A stretch of DNA of 64,000 nt from Kuenenia sp039794105 (GCF_039794105.1 NZ_JBDIWA010000010.1:1-64000), one strand, 5' to 3'; positions 17,478 through 25,457 are shown, counted from the first letter of the stretch. Numbers and translations: made by a program. The notes: a model not told the origin generated them from the sequence alone.

Positions 17478-17948
17478 TTACACCTGAATACCGTCAACTT
17501 CCTTCAATGTATCTACCATCCCTTCAATGCCTTTTGCTTCACGCATAAAGCGACGGAAATCATTATCTCTGATTGCGGTAGATATTTTCTCTAAAGCGGC
17601 GAGATGTGACCCGGTGGAATCGGTGGGGGAAAGCAGCAGAAAAAACAGGAATACGGGTTCGCCGTCCAATGCATTAAAATCAACCCCTTTTGTAGAACGG
17701 GCTACAGAACCTATAACATTTTTAATACTTTCATGCTTTGTGTGGGGCACGGCCACTCCTTTGCCTATGCCCGTACTCCCTAATTCTTCCCTTTTCATAA
17801 GGGCTTCAATAATTCTTCCGACATCTTTTGCATCGATTTTTTTCGCATCCCGAAGAGCACACACCATCTCCCTGATGACTGCTTCTTTTTCAATGGACTG
17901 TATTTCTGTTATAATCGCCTCAGATACAATAAAATCAGTTAATTTCAT
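17478..17948 (-). CDS. ptsN: PTS EIIA domain protein of the nitrogen-regulatory (PtsN) type
   Basis: A 156-residue single EIIA(Fru/Ntr) domain with active-site His69 in GVAVPHTK, preceded by REELGSTGIG as in PtsN. There is no EIIB, EIIC or DNA-binding region. It would accept phosphate from the HPr-EI fusion encoded 318 nt downstream and act on regulators such as transporters or kinases; the target here is unknown. It follows hpf by 28 nt, the order seen near rpoN in proteobacteria, but rpoN is not present here. Confidence 0.9.
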   Translation of the reverse strand: MKLTDFIVSEAIITEIQSIEKEAVIREMVCALRDAKKIDAKDVGRIIEALMKREELGSTGIGKGVAVPHTKHESIKNVIGSVARSTKGVDFNALDGEPVFLFFLLLSPTDSTGSHLAALEKISTAIRDNDFRRFMREAKGIEGMVDTLKEVDGIQV

Positions 17949-17976
17949 TACCCTTGCACCTCCAATAAGTATTCTA

Positions 17977-18336
17977 TTACACCTCTTGTTTGCCTTCGGG
18001 TTCTACTGCTCCCCCAACGGAATGCTTCTTTTGACGAACAATTTTAGATTCTATTTTCCCCTTGTGTTTCTTCAATTGCGCAACTACTTTATCCACTACA
18101 ATATCTATAGAACGGTACATGTCTGCATTTGACGCCTCTGCCACAATGGTGGGCCCCCTTGAAACATTGACAACCATTTCGACAAGATGGCTGCTATCCC
18201 CCCCTATGTCCAGCGTTACCTGTACATGCAAAATCCATTCAAAGAATTTTTTCATTTTTTCCGTTTTTTGCAAGGCATAATTTTTTATTGCTTCCGTAAT
18301 ATCCAAATGCCTGGCAACTATTGTTATATTATCCAA
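17977..18336 (-). CDS. hpf: Ribosome hibernation promoting factor, short type
   Basis: A 119-residue HPF/RaiA-family protein: MDNITIVARHLDITEAIKNYA start, HLVEMVVNVSRGPTIVAEA strand and DMYRSIDIVVDKVVAQLKKHK helix. Short form with no C-terminal dimerisation domain. The family binds the 30S decoding region in stationary phase. It forms an operon with ptsN, and the two genes together are enclosed by a long inverted repeat. Confidence 0.92.
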   Translation of the reverse strand: MDNITIVARHLDITEAIKNYALQKTEKMKKFFEWILHVQVTLDIGGDSSHLVEMVVNVSRGPTIVAEASNADMYRSIDIVVDKVVAQLKKHKGKIESKIVRQKKHSVGGAVEPEGKQEV

Positions 18337-18437
18337 AGCACAATTCCTTTCTTTAAATAAAAAATATTCACTTAAAACCTTTACATTTTACTGATATAAG
18401 ACTTTCCGTCAAGGAAATTAAAGCAGAATCCCTAAAT

Positions 18438-18590
18438 TGGCATAGCCAGAACCAAACAGGCGTTAGTCATTAGTCTTTCGTCTTTCGTCTTTCGTCCTTC
18501 GTTAACCACCGACTGCCGACTTTAGATTGCTGACAGCAGAAGGGACCATTAAATATTTTGCTAAAAAGTGCAAAGAAATTACCGATAAGG
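18438..18590. repeat. Right arm of the inverted pair boxing ptsN-hpf
   Basis: Reads TGGCATAGCCAGAACCAAAC, then a heptamer array (GTCTTTC about three times, then GTCCTTC), then the complement of GGCAGTCGGTGG, GCAATCTAAAGTC and the TTTGCACTTTTTAGCAAAAT end. It matches the left arm in reverse over both flanks; only the tandem middle differs. Confidence 0.8.
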
Positions 18591-18592
18591 TA

Positions 18593-19342
18593 CTAATTCT
18601 TATACTCTGCAATCGCAAAAACAAACAAATGTATGGATTTGGCCCCTGTTTGTTTCAGTTTTTTTGCGCACTCACGCATGGTTAAGCCCGTAGTGAGAAC
18701 GTCGTCCACCAATAACACCCTTTTTCCCTTCATTATTGCCGGGTTTTTAATAAAAAACGCCTTTTGGACATTTGAATATCTTTTGCTTTTAGATAATCTT
18801 GTTTGTGATGTAGTGTTTTTGATTCTTATAAGGTTATTTACGGAGAAAGGCGTTAAAAAGGCCCGATGAATTTCCCGCGCTATAAGCTCTGATTGATTGA
18901 AGCCTCTCTGCAATTTCTTTCGCCAATAAAGGGGTACCGGTACAATAATATCTATTTCCTGCATAAGTTCCCCAAGTTTTTTGTTTGCCCGCATAAAGTC
19001 CCCTATTGCCTTATATAAGAAACGCTGTCTTTCATATTTATATTTATGTATTAAAACTTTAATCGCTCCATCATAATACGCGATTGCCGTTAACGAATCA
19101 TGGTAAAGATGCTCTGACCGGCAAAAAACGCAGCCTTTTACCTCAGACATGACGGAATATTGCCCCAAAACACTCCCGCACCGAATACAATGTCTCTCAT
19201 TTACAAATGGAATATTTTCCCTGCATTTACCGCAAATATACTGCTCGCAATGGTAATTTATATTACTATGACAATAGAGGCATATCCGCGGATAGAATAC
19301 GTCTAATAATGCCTGTACATAATTATTAATCGCATTAAGCAT
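18593..19342 (-). CDS. comF: ComF family phosphoribosyltransferase-like protein
   Basis: A 249-residue protein. An N-terminal zinc-finger region has cysteine pairs CLYC, CGKC, CIRC and CVFC-like FC (about residues 17-75). The phosphoribosyltransferase domain carries PPi/PRPP-loop residues VLLVDDVLTTGLTM. The family is required for DNA uptake in naturally competent bacteria, though its enzymatic role is unclear. The start overlaps the upstream lptF/G stop by 8 nt. Two other HhH proteins of possible competence relevance lie at 29.7 and 32.9 kb. Confidence 0.88.
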   Translation of the reverse strand: MLNAINNYVQALLDVFYPRICLYCHSNINYHCEQYICGKCRENIPFVNERHCIRCGSVLGQYSVMSEVKGCVFCRSEHLYHDSLTAIAYYDGAIKVLIHKYKYERQRFLYKAIGDFMRANKKLGELMQEIDIIVPVPLYWRKKLQRGFNQSELIAREIHRAFLTPFSVNNLIRIKNTTSQTRLSKSKRYSNVQKAFFIKNPAIMKGKRVLLVDDVLTTGLTMRECAKKLKQTGAKSIHLFVFAIAEYKN

Positions 19343-20408
19343 TCATCATATCAAAAAAGAATATTCCCACAGACCCAAAAAGTACAATGGGCAACCAGGC
19401 TGCCAATACGGGGTGAACCATTCCCGTATTGCCAAGATTGGAACAGATAAAAGACACCGCATAGAATACCCCGCAGGCAAGAATACACAAACTTACGCGC
19501 AAAAAAATGTTTTTACTCATTCTTTCAAACCCGACAACAAGAGGTATTCCCAAAAAAAGCAACACAATATGCGTAAGCGTATAGGCAATTCTTGAATGAA
19601 ACAATACCTTATTTTTCGGATTATCGGGTTCCTTTTCGCATAATTCATTTAACTGTTCAAGGCTTAACAAACTGGAATCTAATTTTTTCTTTCCAAGTTC
19701 CATTGGAGTTATGGAGGATACGAATTCAAGATTATCCAACTGATGCACCGGAGCCACCCATCTTCCCCTTTCGTCATAAGCATGTTTTAATATCTTGCTC
19801 AACAACCAAGTGTTATTTCCAATCCATTCCGCTTTCTTTGCATTAAGGGTGAATCTTTTCCTTCCATTTTCATCCCGTGAAAGGATAAACACAGACTCCA
19901 TTTTCTGCGTTTTATTACTATATTTCCATATTCTGATTAATGCATTGTTTTCATCATCATGCACAAGCAGGTTCCGTTGAACGTCGCTCTCAAAGGTATT
20001 TTGCTGCATAGCCTCCAATTTTTCAGCAAACCGGGGAACAATCCACTCCTGATCGCCAAAGGACGCAAATCCCATAAACACCGTCACGACAAATATGGGC
20101 AGCAATATTCGGTATAGTGAAATTCCCGCCACCTGCATCGCCAGTATTTCCCTGTTTCTGGATAGTCTGACCAGTACAATGCCCACCGCAACTAAAGTAA
20201 TGGCAGGAAAAAATTGAGTGATTATCACCGGGAAGAGGTAGGCATAATAACGCAATGCGACGCCAAATGAATTTATTCCCATCTCCAAAAAATCATCCAG
20301 CTTTTGAAGAAGGTCAATAATAACATATGTGCCGGAAATAATGAGGAGACACAAAAAAAATGTCGGGAAAAACGCTTTTAACAGGTATCTGTCCAGCCTT
20401 GAAAACAT
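19335..20408 (-). CDS. LptF/LptG family permease of the lipopolysaccharide export system
   Basis: A 357-residue YjgP/YjgQ-family inner-membrane protein. It has three N-terminal membrane segments (about 12-35, 55-80, 100-120), a periplasmic beta-rich domain (about 125-265), then three C-terminal segments (about 270-350). The start RLDRYLLKAFFPTFF is typical. With LptB it would extract lipopolysaccharide and hand it to LptC/LptA. Only one copy is in the window and I cannot say whether it is LptF or LptG. Starts 15 nt after folK. Confidence 0.85.
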   Translation of the reverse strand: MFSRLDRYLLKAFFPTFFLCLLIISGTYVIIDLLQKLDDFLEMGINSFGVALRYYAYLFPVIITQFFPAITLVAVGIVLVRLSRNREILAMQVAGISLYRILLPIFVVTVFMGFASFGDQEWIVPRFAEKLEAMQQNTFESDVQRNLLVHDDENNALIRIWKYSNKTQKMESVFILSRDENGRKRFTLNAKKAEWIGNNTWLLSKILKHAYDERGRWVAPVHQLDNLEFVSSITPMELGKKKLDSSLLSLEQLNELCEKEPDNPKNKVLFHSRIAYTLTHIVLLFLGIPLVVGFERMSKNIFLRVSLCILACGVFYAVSFICSNLGNTGMVHPVLAAWLPIVLFGSVGIFFFDMMNA

Positions 20409-20423
20409 TTAATTTCGCAAACC

Positions 20424-20897
20424 TTATTGGTTAAAAGTTTTAAACTCCTGATATATTTGAAGTACTGTTTTCTTTAAAATGGGATGCACCATATCTGGCG
20501 CTATTTCAACGAGAGGTTCCAGCACAAATATTCTTTCATGCATCAAGGGATGAGGAATTTGTAGTTGCTCATCATCCACAATTCTGTCGCCAAAAAGCAA
20601 GATGTCGATATCTATGATTCTAGGTCCCCATTTTTCCTTACGTATCCTGCCCATACGCAATTCTATATGCTGAAGTTTTTCCAGCAACTGGTGGGGCGTC
20701 AGTGATGTTTGCAATTCAAGAGCCGCGTTTAAAAACATCGGCTGCGGAGGCCCCCCAAGAGGGACTGTTTCATAAAAGCGCGAAATTTTTAAGGTGTGAA
20801 TATCTTCAGACGCACTCATATACTCATAAGCGTTCCTTAAATTTCTCTCCCTATTGCCCAAATTCGCACCTAAAGCAACATATACCGTTTCAATCAC
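20424..20897 (-). CDS. folK: 2-amino-4-hydroxy-6-hydroxymethyldihydropteridine pyrophosphokinase
   Basis: A 157-residue HPPK of folate synthesis. It has VALGANLGNRERNL, FYETVPLGGPPQPMFLNA, GRIRKEKWGPRIIDIDIL (the RxxxxGPRxxDxD signature with metal-binding Asp residues) and IPHPLMHERIFVLEPL. The start is GTG at 20897 with AGGAAA upstream. The start region is partly duplicated 70 nt upstream. First gene of folK-lptF/G-comF. Confidence 0.95.
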   Translation of the reverse strand: MIETVYVALGANLGNRERNLRNAYEYMSASEDIHTLKISRFYETVPLGGPPQPMFLNAALELQTSLTPHQLLEKLQHIELRMGRIRKEKWGPRIIDIDILLFGDRIVDDEQLQIPHPLMHERIFVLEPLVEIAPDMVHPILKKTVLQIYQEFKTFNQ

Positions 20898-20993
20898 GCT
20901 AGTATTTCCTGTTTGCTATTTACCTCATACCCAGACCGGGACGGTCTGGCTACCTTGTTTCAATCAACCTATTATTTCCCGTTTGCTATTTAC
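20887..20993. repeat. Direct duplication of the folK start region with a hairpin between copies
   Basis: Two 37-nt copies (20887-20923 and 20957-20993) differ at four positions and lie exactly 70 nt apart. Both begin GTTTCAATCA and end GTTTGCTATTTAC. The first copy covers the folK GTG start and ribosome site. Between them is a perfect hairpin, CCAGACCG-GGA-CGGTCTGG, at 20931-20949. Confidence 0.75.
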
Positions 20994-21734
20994 TCTCCTG
21001 AAAAAACGGAGAAGGAATTTTTCCCATGCTTTTTATGATACCTTTGCAGGAAAATACCATGCAACCTTTTTGTGGGTAGTTATTCTGATATAAGAACCGA
21101 TGGTAAAGCAAAATGCCATTTTCAATTGCGTTAAATGTTAACAAAATCTGGCACGTATCAAAAGTTTATTCATGCGTTTTAATAAAAACATCAAAATCTC
21201 CTGCCTTTTCCAATAATAATTCCAGCACGTCTGAAGTGCCTTTTTTTGCCAAAAAGTACCTAAACTGATTAATTGTAACACTTTAGTTTTTTGAAAAATT
21301 CCAATAATAGCGATGTTTGCCGCATAGTGTAGAGTGTAGGGGCGAAGCATTTGCTATAAATTGTTATAAATAAGTTCATACCCAAACGGGCAAATGCTTC
21401 GCCCCTACTTTTAAAAAAACTAAAGTGTTACGATTAATTGCCGTGCGATCTGCGCAAACTTTATAGCAAAGGGATTTTCATTTTTTTTTGCGGGTTTTGC
21501 GGGCAAGTGCTGTTGTAAAAATGGGGATTGCAAAGAGATATGACAATAGTCGTGGAATGGTGTGGCAGGCGTCCCGCCTGGCCCTGCTTTTTCCCACACA
21601 GAGCTTGGACAGGAATGCGCTGTATTCGTTCTTTTTTATCATATGGTTTTAATATCTTGCTTTTGAGTATTTTGTTTGTCTTCATACAAGCTTTTATACG
21701 GCGGGTTCAAGTTTGTAACTTGAACCTTAATATT
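20994..21734. other. Intergenic region with MITE copy D, shared block and one REP hairpin
   Basis: No gene supported. It holds the block at about 21222-21273 shared with 11961-12022, the MITE-like copy D, a GGCAGGCGTCCCGCCTGG inverted motif near 21559, and the left REP hairpin of the RAYT gene at 21704-21726. Confidence 0.65.
21275..21431. mobile_element. MITE-like element, copy D, both ends intact
   Basis: The cleanest copy. It starts GTAACACTTTAG plus TTTTTTGAAAAATT and ends AAAAAAACTAAAG then TGTTAC. Its interior has CCAATAATAGCGATGTTTGC, then GTAGGGGCGAAGCATTTGC, then an inverted GCAAATGCTTCGCCCCTAC. It is about 157 bp and could fold into two nested hairpins. No open reading frame of its own. 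Confidence 0.78.
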
Positions 21735-22295
21735 TTATACAACTGTATCAATGTCAATTTTCCCCTCGATATTAGCAGATGACCACACCCAATCTTCAGG
21801 ATTTTTTACATATTGCTTTCGTACCGGATTTGCATGGATATATTTTATTTTTTGTGCAAGATAATGCTCGCCCTTAATTATTTTAGGCATATTGGTATTC
21901 TCCCAAAATTCAAATCTGCCATTCTTCATCTCGAAAAGTTTTAAAACATTTGGTTCTGTAGCAATGATATTCTTTTGCATCTCTTTTGACGTGAATTTTT
22001 TAAAATCCCTGACAAAGGCGATCATATCAGGCGACGATGCAATCAAGTGGATATGGTTGAGCATAAAGACATACACATATAGCTTAAGCCCTTTGTGTTT
22101 TTGACAGTATTTTAATGAGTCCGCGAGAATTTCAAAGCGGTTATGCCTGTCAAAAAGATAGTAACAGTTCCTGACGGTGAAAGTAAGGTAATAAATTCCC
22201 GAAGTAAATTCTTTTGAAATTCTTACAGACGGCATAATACTATTATCCAGTAAAATCCACAGGTTCCTGCGGGTTCAGATTTGTAATCTGAACCC
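21704..22295. mobile_element. REP-RAYT-REP unit
   Basis: A RAYT gene is flanked by two hairpins of one family. The left one (21704-21726) has a 10-bp perfect stem, GGTTCAAGTT/AACTTGAACC, with loop TGT. The right one (22271-22295) has an 11-bp perfect stem, GGGTTCAGATT/AATCTGAACCC, with loop TGT. Same loop and same GGGTTCA start at both ends suggest these are the transposase's own substrates. The unit abuts the broken end of a restriction-modification gene. Confidence 0.7.
21735..22235 (-). CDS. REP-associated tyrosine transposase (RAYT, Y1/IS200-like)
   Basis: A 166-residue HUH-type Y1 transposase. It has YYLTFTVRN near the N-terminus, the metal-binding HxH in LNHIHLIA, a helix with the candidate catalytic Tyr in YLAQKIKYIHANPVR, and the usual tail W-S-S-A. 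RAYTs nick and process REP hairpins and are usually domesticated single-copy genes. Full-length and undisturbed. Flanked by the hairpins described in the composite feature. Confidence 0.85.
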   Translation of the reverse strand: MPSVRISKEFTSGIYYLTFTVRNCYYLFDRHNRFEILADSLKYCQKHKGLKLYVYVFMLNHIHLIASSPDMIAFVRDFKKFTSKEMQKNIIATEPNVLKLFEMKNGRFEFWENTNMPKIIKGEHYLAQKIKYIHANPVRKQYVKNPEDWVWSSANIEGKIDIDTVV

Positions 22296-22299
22296 AATA

Positions 22300-22588
22300 G
22301 TTTATTTGGTAAATAGAGCAATATGTATTTCTTGCGTGTACCGCCGATACGGAAGCAGTAGTCCGGGGCTTTTGTGAAACCGCCGATTTTGATGGCGTCT
22401 TCATGTATCACATCCTTATAAGCCTCAGCATATCCATTTTTGTTATCTACATCCCATCCAAGAAGGGCAAAGAAGGGATCAACAAATTCACGCCGGAGCT
22501 GTGTTTCGTTGTATTGGGTGGAACAGTATGATTCACGGTTATGATGGAACCGTTCTGTCAGGTCAAGGAGTTTTTGAGGTACGGACAT
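22300..22588 (-). pseudogene. N-terminal fragment of a type IIG-like restriction-modification enzyme
   Basis: About 88 residues from an ATG at 22588 match the start of large Eco57I/type IIG-like enzymes: LTERFHHNRESYCSTQYN, ETQLRREFVDPFFALLGWDV, AYKDVIHEDAIKIGG and APDYCFRIGGTRKKY. The fragment contains the Asp of the PD-(D/E)xK nuclease but stops just before the expected E-x-K. The frame then runs into the RAYT unit and ends in unrelated residues. The methylase portion (800 or more residues normally) is absent. I judge it a remnant. Confidence 0.75.
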
Positions 22589-23136
22589 TTTTTGATATTG
22601 TTGCCGTCGGAGGCATTGAATTGAAATGTTTGGAGTTGTAATTTTGCCAACAATGTCTGAAGGCCGTTCAAAAGTATAGAATTTTGAATGGGAAAAAGCC
22701 ATAGCTTTTTGTGGAAGCCGCATATATCTAATTGCATTTTTTTCAAAAAACCGAAAAAGTACCCTACGCGGACAGCGCCAATTAAGAAGGCAGGGTAGCG
22801 AAATTATTTCGCCGTTTTTTTGTCCCGGAATGCCTTCTCCGAAAAAATTTCGATTCTTTTGTTTTTCCCCTAGGTGTTTTAAATAAATAACTATGCCTGC
22901 CATAAGAGGATTACGTCCGTAAGTCTTAGGTAATTATTAAGTTAAGAAATAGGCAAAAATATGGATTTTTTTAGGCACGGTGGTTGCTCATTACAAAACG
23001 CAGATATCGGATTTATATTACATTTTAGACTAATCAGGAGGTGCGGCGGGAAGAGATTCGGGGGAAAGGTTATTTTGTTATTTTAGATTATTTGTACTAA
23101 TTACTTTTTTAACTTAGTTATAAGGAGCGTAACGTA
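22589..23136. other. 548-bp non-coding region before the protoglobin gene
   Basis: No gene supported. A frame is open on the minus strand across 22589-22903 but it has no family resemblance and runs through a MITE-like end near 22741 (TTTTTTCAAAAAACC). The last 200 bases upstream of the protoglobin gene are AT-rich and presumably hold its promoter; I could not pick one. Confidence 0.5.
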
Positions 23137-23796
23137 ATGGCAACAGCAATGGCAGAAGCGTGGATGAAGACTTTTCCAATGGAAGCAAAAAACAAAAGAT
23201 CTACAGGCAAATCATCCCGTATACTGGATGTGCCGGCATTTAATAATGCATGGAATATTTACAGGGATACGAGCATGGATATAATGAAGCGATTCGAATA
23301 TATGTCAAAATGCCTGGATTTCAATGACAAGGATACTGCGGCGATTAAGCAATCGGTAGAGGAATTTGTCGCGCCAAATCTGGAGAAAATCCTTGATCAT
23401 ATCTATTGGGAAAAACTGGTCAATGACCCATGGCTGTCACGATGGTTTATGGATGAAACAGGGAATATCTCCGATGAATATGTAAAGGTGCGAAGGGCAA
23501 GACAAAAAATATTTATCCTGAAAATCGTTGAATGCAAGTGGGATGAGGAATTCTGGAATTATGTGAGATGGGTTGGCGCAGTGCATGTTCCGATCTTTGG
23601 AAATGAGGATTTGTACATACCCATGAGGCTAAACCTGGCTCTCTGGGGATACATTCATCAATACTTGTTTAACCTTTTGGCAGAGGCATACAAAAGTGAA
23701 CCGGAAAAACTACAGAAATTTACTACCGCATGGACAAAGCTGTTTTGGTTGATAATTGATGTGTATCATATTGATTATTTCGCGCCATGGATGTAA
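23137..23796 (+). CDS. Stand-alone protoglobin-domain protein
   Basis: A 219-residue protein. Residues about 45-205 follow the protoglobin/globin-coupled-sensor globin fold: RFEYMSKCLDFNDKD pre-helix, a long EFVAPNLEKILDHIYWEKL helix, and the proximal heme His150 in RWVGAVHVPIFG, then LWGYIHQYLFNLLAEAY. No transducer, GGDEF or kinase domain is attached, so it is a single-domain protoglobin with about 45 extra N-terminal residues. It probably binds O2, NO or CO; the physiological ligand is unknown. AAGGAG lies 10 nt before the ATG. It stands alone, with repeats on both sides. Confidence 0.82.
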   Translation: MATAMAEAWMKTFPMEAKNKRSTGKSSRILDVPAFNNAWNIYRDTSMDIMKRFEYMSKCLDFNDKDTAAIKQSVEEFVAPNLEKILDHIYWEKLVNDPWLSRWFMDETGNISDEYVKVRRARQKIFILKIVECKWDEEFWNYVRWVGAVHVPIFGNEDLYIPMRLNLALWGYIHQYLFNLLAEAYKSEPEKLQKFTTAWTKLFWLIIDVYHIDYFAPWM

Positions 23797-23887
23797 TGTA
23801 GGCTGGTTGTAAAGGCAAAAGAAATACGAAGATGGAGGGTTGTGATACCCACTTCGTTTTTTGGTAACAGTCCACCCACCCCTTAAT

Positions 23888-23930
23888 CCCATCTCAAGAG
23901 GGGACTTCTTGTATCCCCTCTTGAGATGGG
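23888..23930. repeat. REP-like perfect hairpin downstream of the protoglobin gene
   Basis: A 17-bp perfect stem, CCCATCTCAAGAGGGGA paired with TCCCCTCTTGAGATGGG, around a 9-nt loop. The flanks CACCCCTTAAT and CTAGGGGTGTG extend the pairing imperfectly. This type of hairpin is dispersed in several bacterial genomes. No T-run follows, so it is not a typical terminator. Confidence 0.65.
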
Positions 23931-24049
23931 CTAGGGGTGTGTACTTTTCAAATGCCGGGACAATGCATTTGCCGGTATGGACAAGGGAGAAGCGTAAAAT
24001 ACTGCAACCCGCGACGCCATTCCCGGCAAATGCCTCTTACCCTATAAGA

Positions 24050-24182
24050 TGGTATAGCCAGAAGCAAACAGGCATGAGAACAGTCTTCAGTCTGCAATCC
24101 TCAATCCTCAATCCTCAATCCTCAATCCTCAATCCTCAATCTGCAATTTGCCGACTGCCGACTGCCGACTGTAGATTGCCGA
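24050..24182. repeat. Second repeat family with two heptamer arrays
   Basis: Starts TGGTATAGCCAGAAGCAAAC, then six copies of CAATCCT (24095-24136), then about three of CCGACTG (24150-24170), then GTAGATTGCCGACT. It runs up to the stop codon of the lipoprotein gene. Confidence 0.8.
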
Positions 24183-25067
24183 CTAAGGAACCGGCGTTGC
24201 GCCCTGTTGCCCCATATTTTCGTTACCGTTTGCCATATCTTCTAATTCTTTTGCCATGCCTTCAGCAAGAGCCTTGCCCATACCTTCCCCACTATTTTTC
24301 ACTGCCTCCCCGATGCCTTCTATGACTTCTCCCATAGCGCCTCCAAAAACAGACATCATGGTCAGATCGGCGTCCACTTTCCATTGATTCTTTTCTTTAA
24401 CAAGGATTGTTCGCAGTGGAATGCTTATTTGAGATCCATCCTTTTGCGTATTCAACATGGTTTCTATTGTTGCCTTATCATTGTCAGCAACGATATCTCC
24501 AAAAGTTACATGGTTGCTACTGTCATCTATATCTTTGTTGATGGTCAAATTGTCCCCGCTTGCCATGGTTGCAAAAGTTTTTGCGGTATCAAGGTCGTTT
24601 TCTAACAATGCGTCCCAGAATCCTGCGGCAATGTTTCTGGCAACGGCATGAATCGTTTCGTCATGGATACCCCTGTCCGGAGGAGATGTGCGTTTGTACC
24701 CTGCGTTATCATTATAAGCAACATCTGCCTCCTTTCGTTCTCTGGAAATTTGATTGTGTTCTGAACCGCCGGCGCTTGTGTTTGAGGAGTCAAGAAAACT
24801 CTTGCTGAGGTAAGCTACCCCCTCTTCCACGGCGCTAATTTTTTGCATGAGAGCATCCTGGCTGTTTGCGAGTATTTCTATTTCATTATGCATCATGTTT
24901 GCGTCTTTAACGAGAAGGGCTACGGATTTGGACAAATCATTCATTCTTTTTTCCAACATCTGGGACCGCGTTTCATCATAAATGCTTTGTTTTTGCAAAG
25001 CGCTGCAGCCAAAAATAAAAATTATTGGCAGGCAGGGAGTTATACGTTTGATCCATTCTATCTTCAT
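24183..25067 (-). CDS. Putative lipoprotein with coiled-coil and DUF4878-like domain
   Basis: A 294-residue protein of unknown function. The N-terminal signal ends in a lipobox-like IFIFGC at about residues 16-21, so membrane anchoring through Cys21 is likely. A heptad-rich helix follows (about 35-95). A middle domain (about 145-235) has the pattern of a small NTF2-like or DUF4878 fold (FWDALLENDLDTAKTFA, then VKEKNQWKVDADL). The tail has amphipathic MGEVIEGIGEAVKNSGEGMG repeats. Monocistronic, with repeats on both sides. Confidence 0.65.
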   Translation of the reverse strand: MKIEWIKRITPCLPIIFIFGCSALQKQSIYDETRSQMLEKRMNDLSKSVALLVKDANMMHNEIEILANSQDALMQKISAVEEGVAYLSKSFLDSSNTSAGGSEHNQISRERKEADVAYNDNAGYKRTSPPDRGIHDETIHAVARNIAAGFWDALLENDLDTAKTFATMASGDNLTINKDIDDSSNHVTFGDIVADNDKATIETMLNTQKDGSQISIPLRTILVKEKNQWKVDADLTMMSVFGGAMGEVIEGIGEAVKNSGEGMGKALAEGMAKELEDMANGNENMGQQGATPVP

Positions 25068-25457
25068 GGTTTATTGTGTTTAGAAAGGGTTGAGGCGATT
25101 ACACATTGCTTTTATGAAAACGAACGCGTAAACAGAAATTATTTATAGTCAGCTTGGTTTCAGGGGATGAGGCATTAATCCGATTCATACGCATAAGCAA
25201 ATTTTTTTTAGTTATTTTTGCAAATTAGAATAAAATAACTAATAATTAGGAGCTTTTACCATATTCCTTAAAAAAAAACAATGAAAACATCTAGGCACAG
25301 GGGGCGAAGCATTTGCCTGCATAGAAGATAAGGGATGTTTTTGGATTTGTTTTGAATTTTATGCTTTGTTATTCGAATTTGTTTCGTATTTCGTATTTCG
25401 TATTTTTTGCTTATTTGGTTCTGGCTATGCCAGCTTAGTTAGGATGAGGAGTGAACA
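25068..25457. other. 390-bp intergenic region with repeat block
   Basis: Between divergently transcribed genes. Bases 25068-25260 are AT-rich and must carry the promoters of one or both genes. A MITE core fragment (GGGGCGAAGCATTTGCC) sits at about 25300. A block at 25335-25440 is nearly identical to 39435-39540. No gene. Confidence 0.6.
25335..25440. repeat. Direct repeat 1 of a near-identical 100-bp pair
   Basis: Contains TTGGATTTGTTTTGAATTTT, ATGCTTTGTTATTCGAATTT, a TATTTCG heptamer array and TTTGGTTCTGGCTATGCCAG. The first 56 bases or so are identical to 39440-39495. It lies directly upstream of the symporter gene. Confidence 0.8.

Noticed and set aside
20887..20993. CRISPR-like 37-nt repeats with a 33-nt spacer beginning GTTTCAATCA
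   Set aside because: Only two copies with four mismatches; the first overlaps the folK start and no cas gene is nearby. It is a duplication of the folK start region.
21138..21350. Small frames starting MLRPYT in the MITE-like repeats (also at 154-429, 39571-39822 and 60090-60362)
   Set aside because: They arise from the GCTTCGCCCCTAC core read as codons, have no ribosome site and differ in their tails at each copy.
22600..22903. Open frame upstream of the type IIG fragment as a real N-terminal extension
   Set aside because: No family resemblance; it runs through a MITE-like end and the family normally starts near the ATG at 22588.
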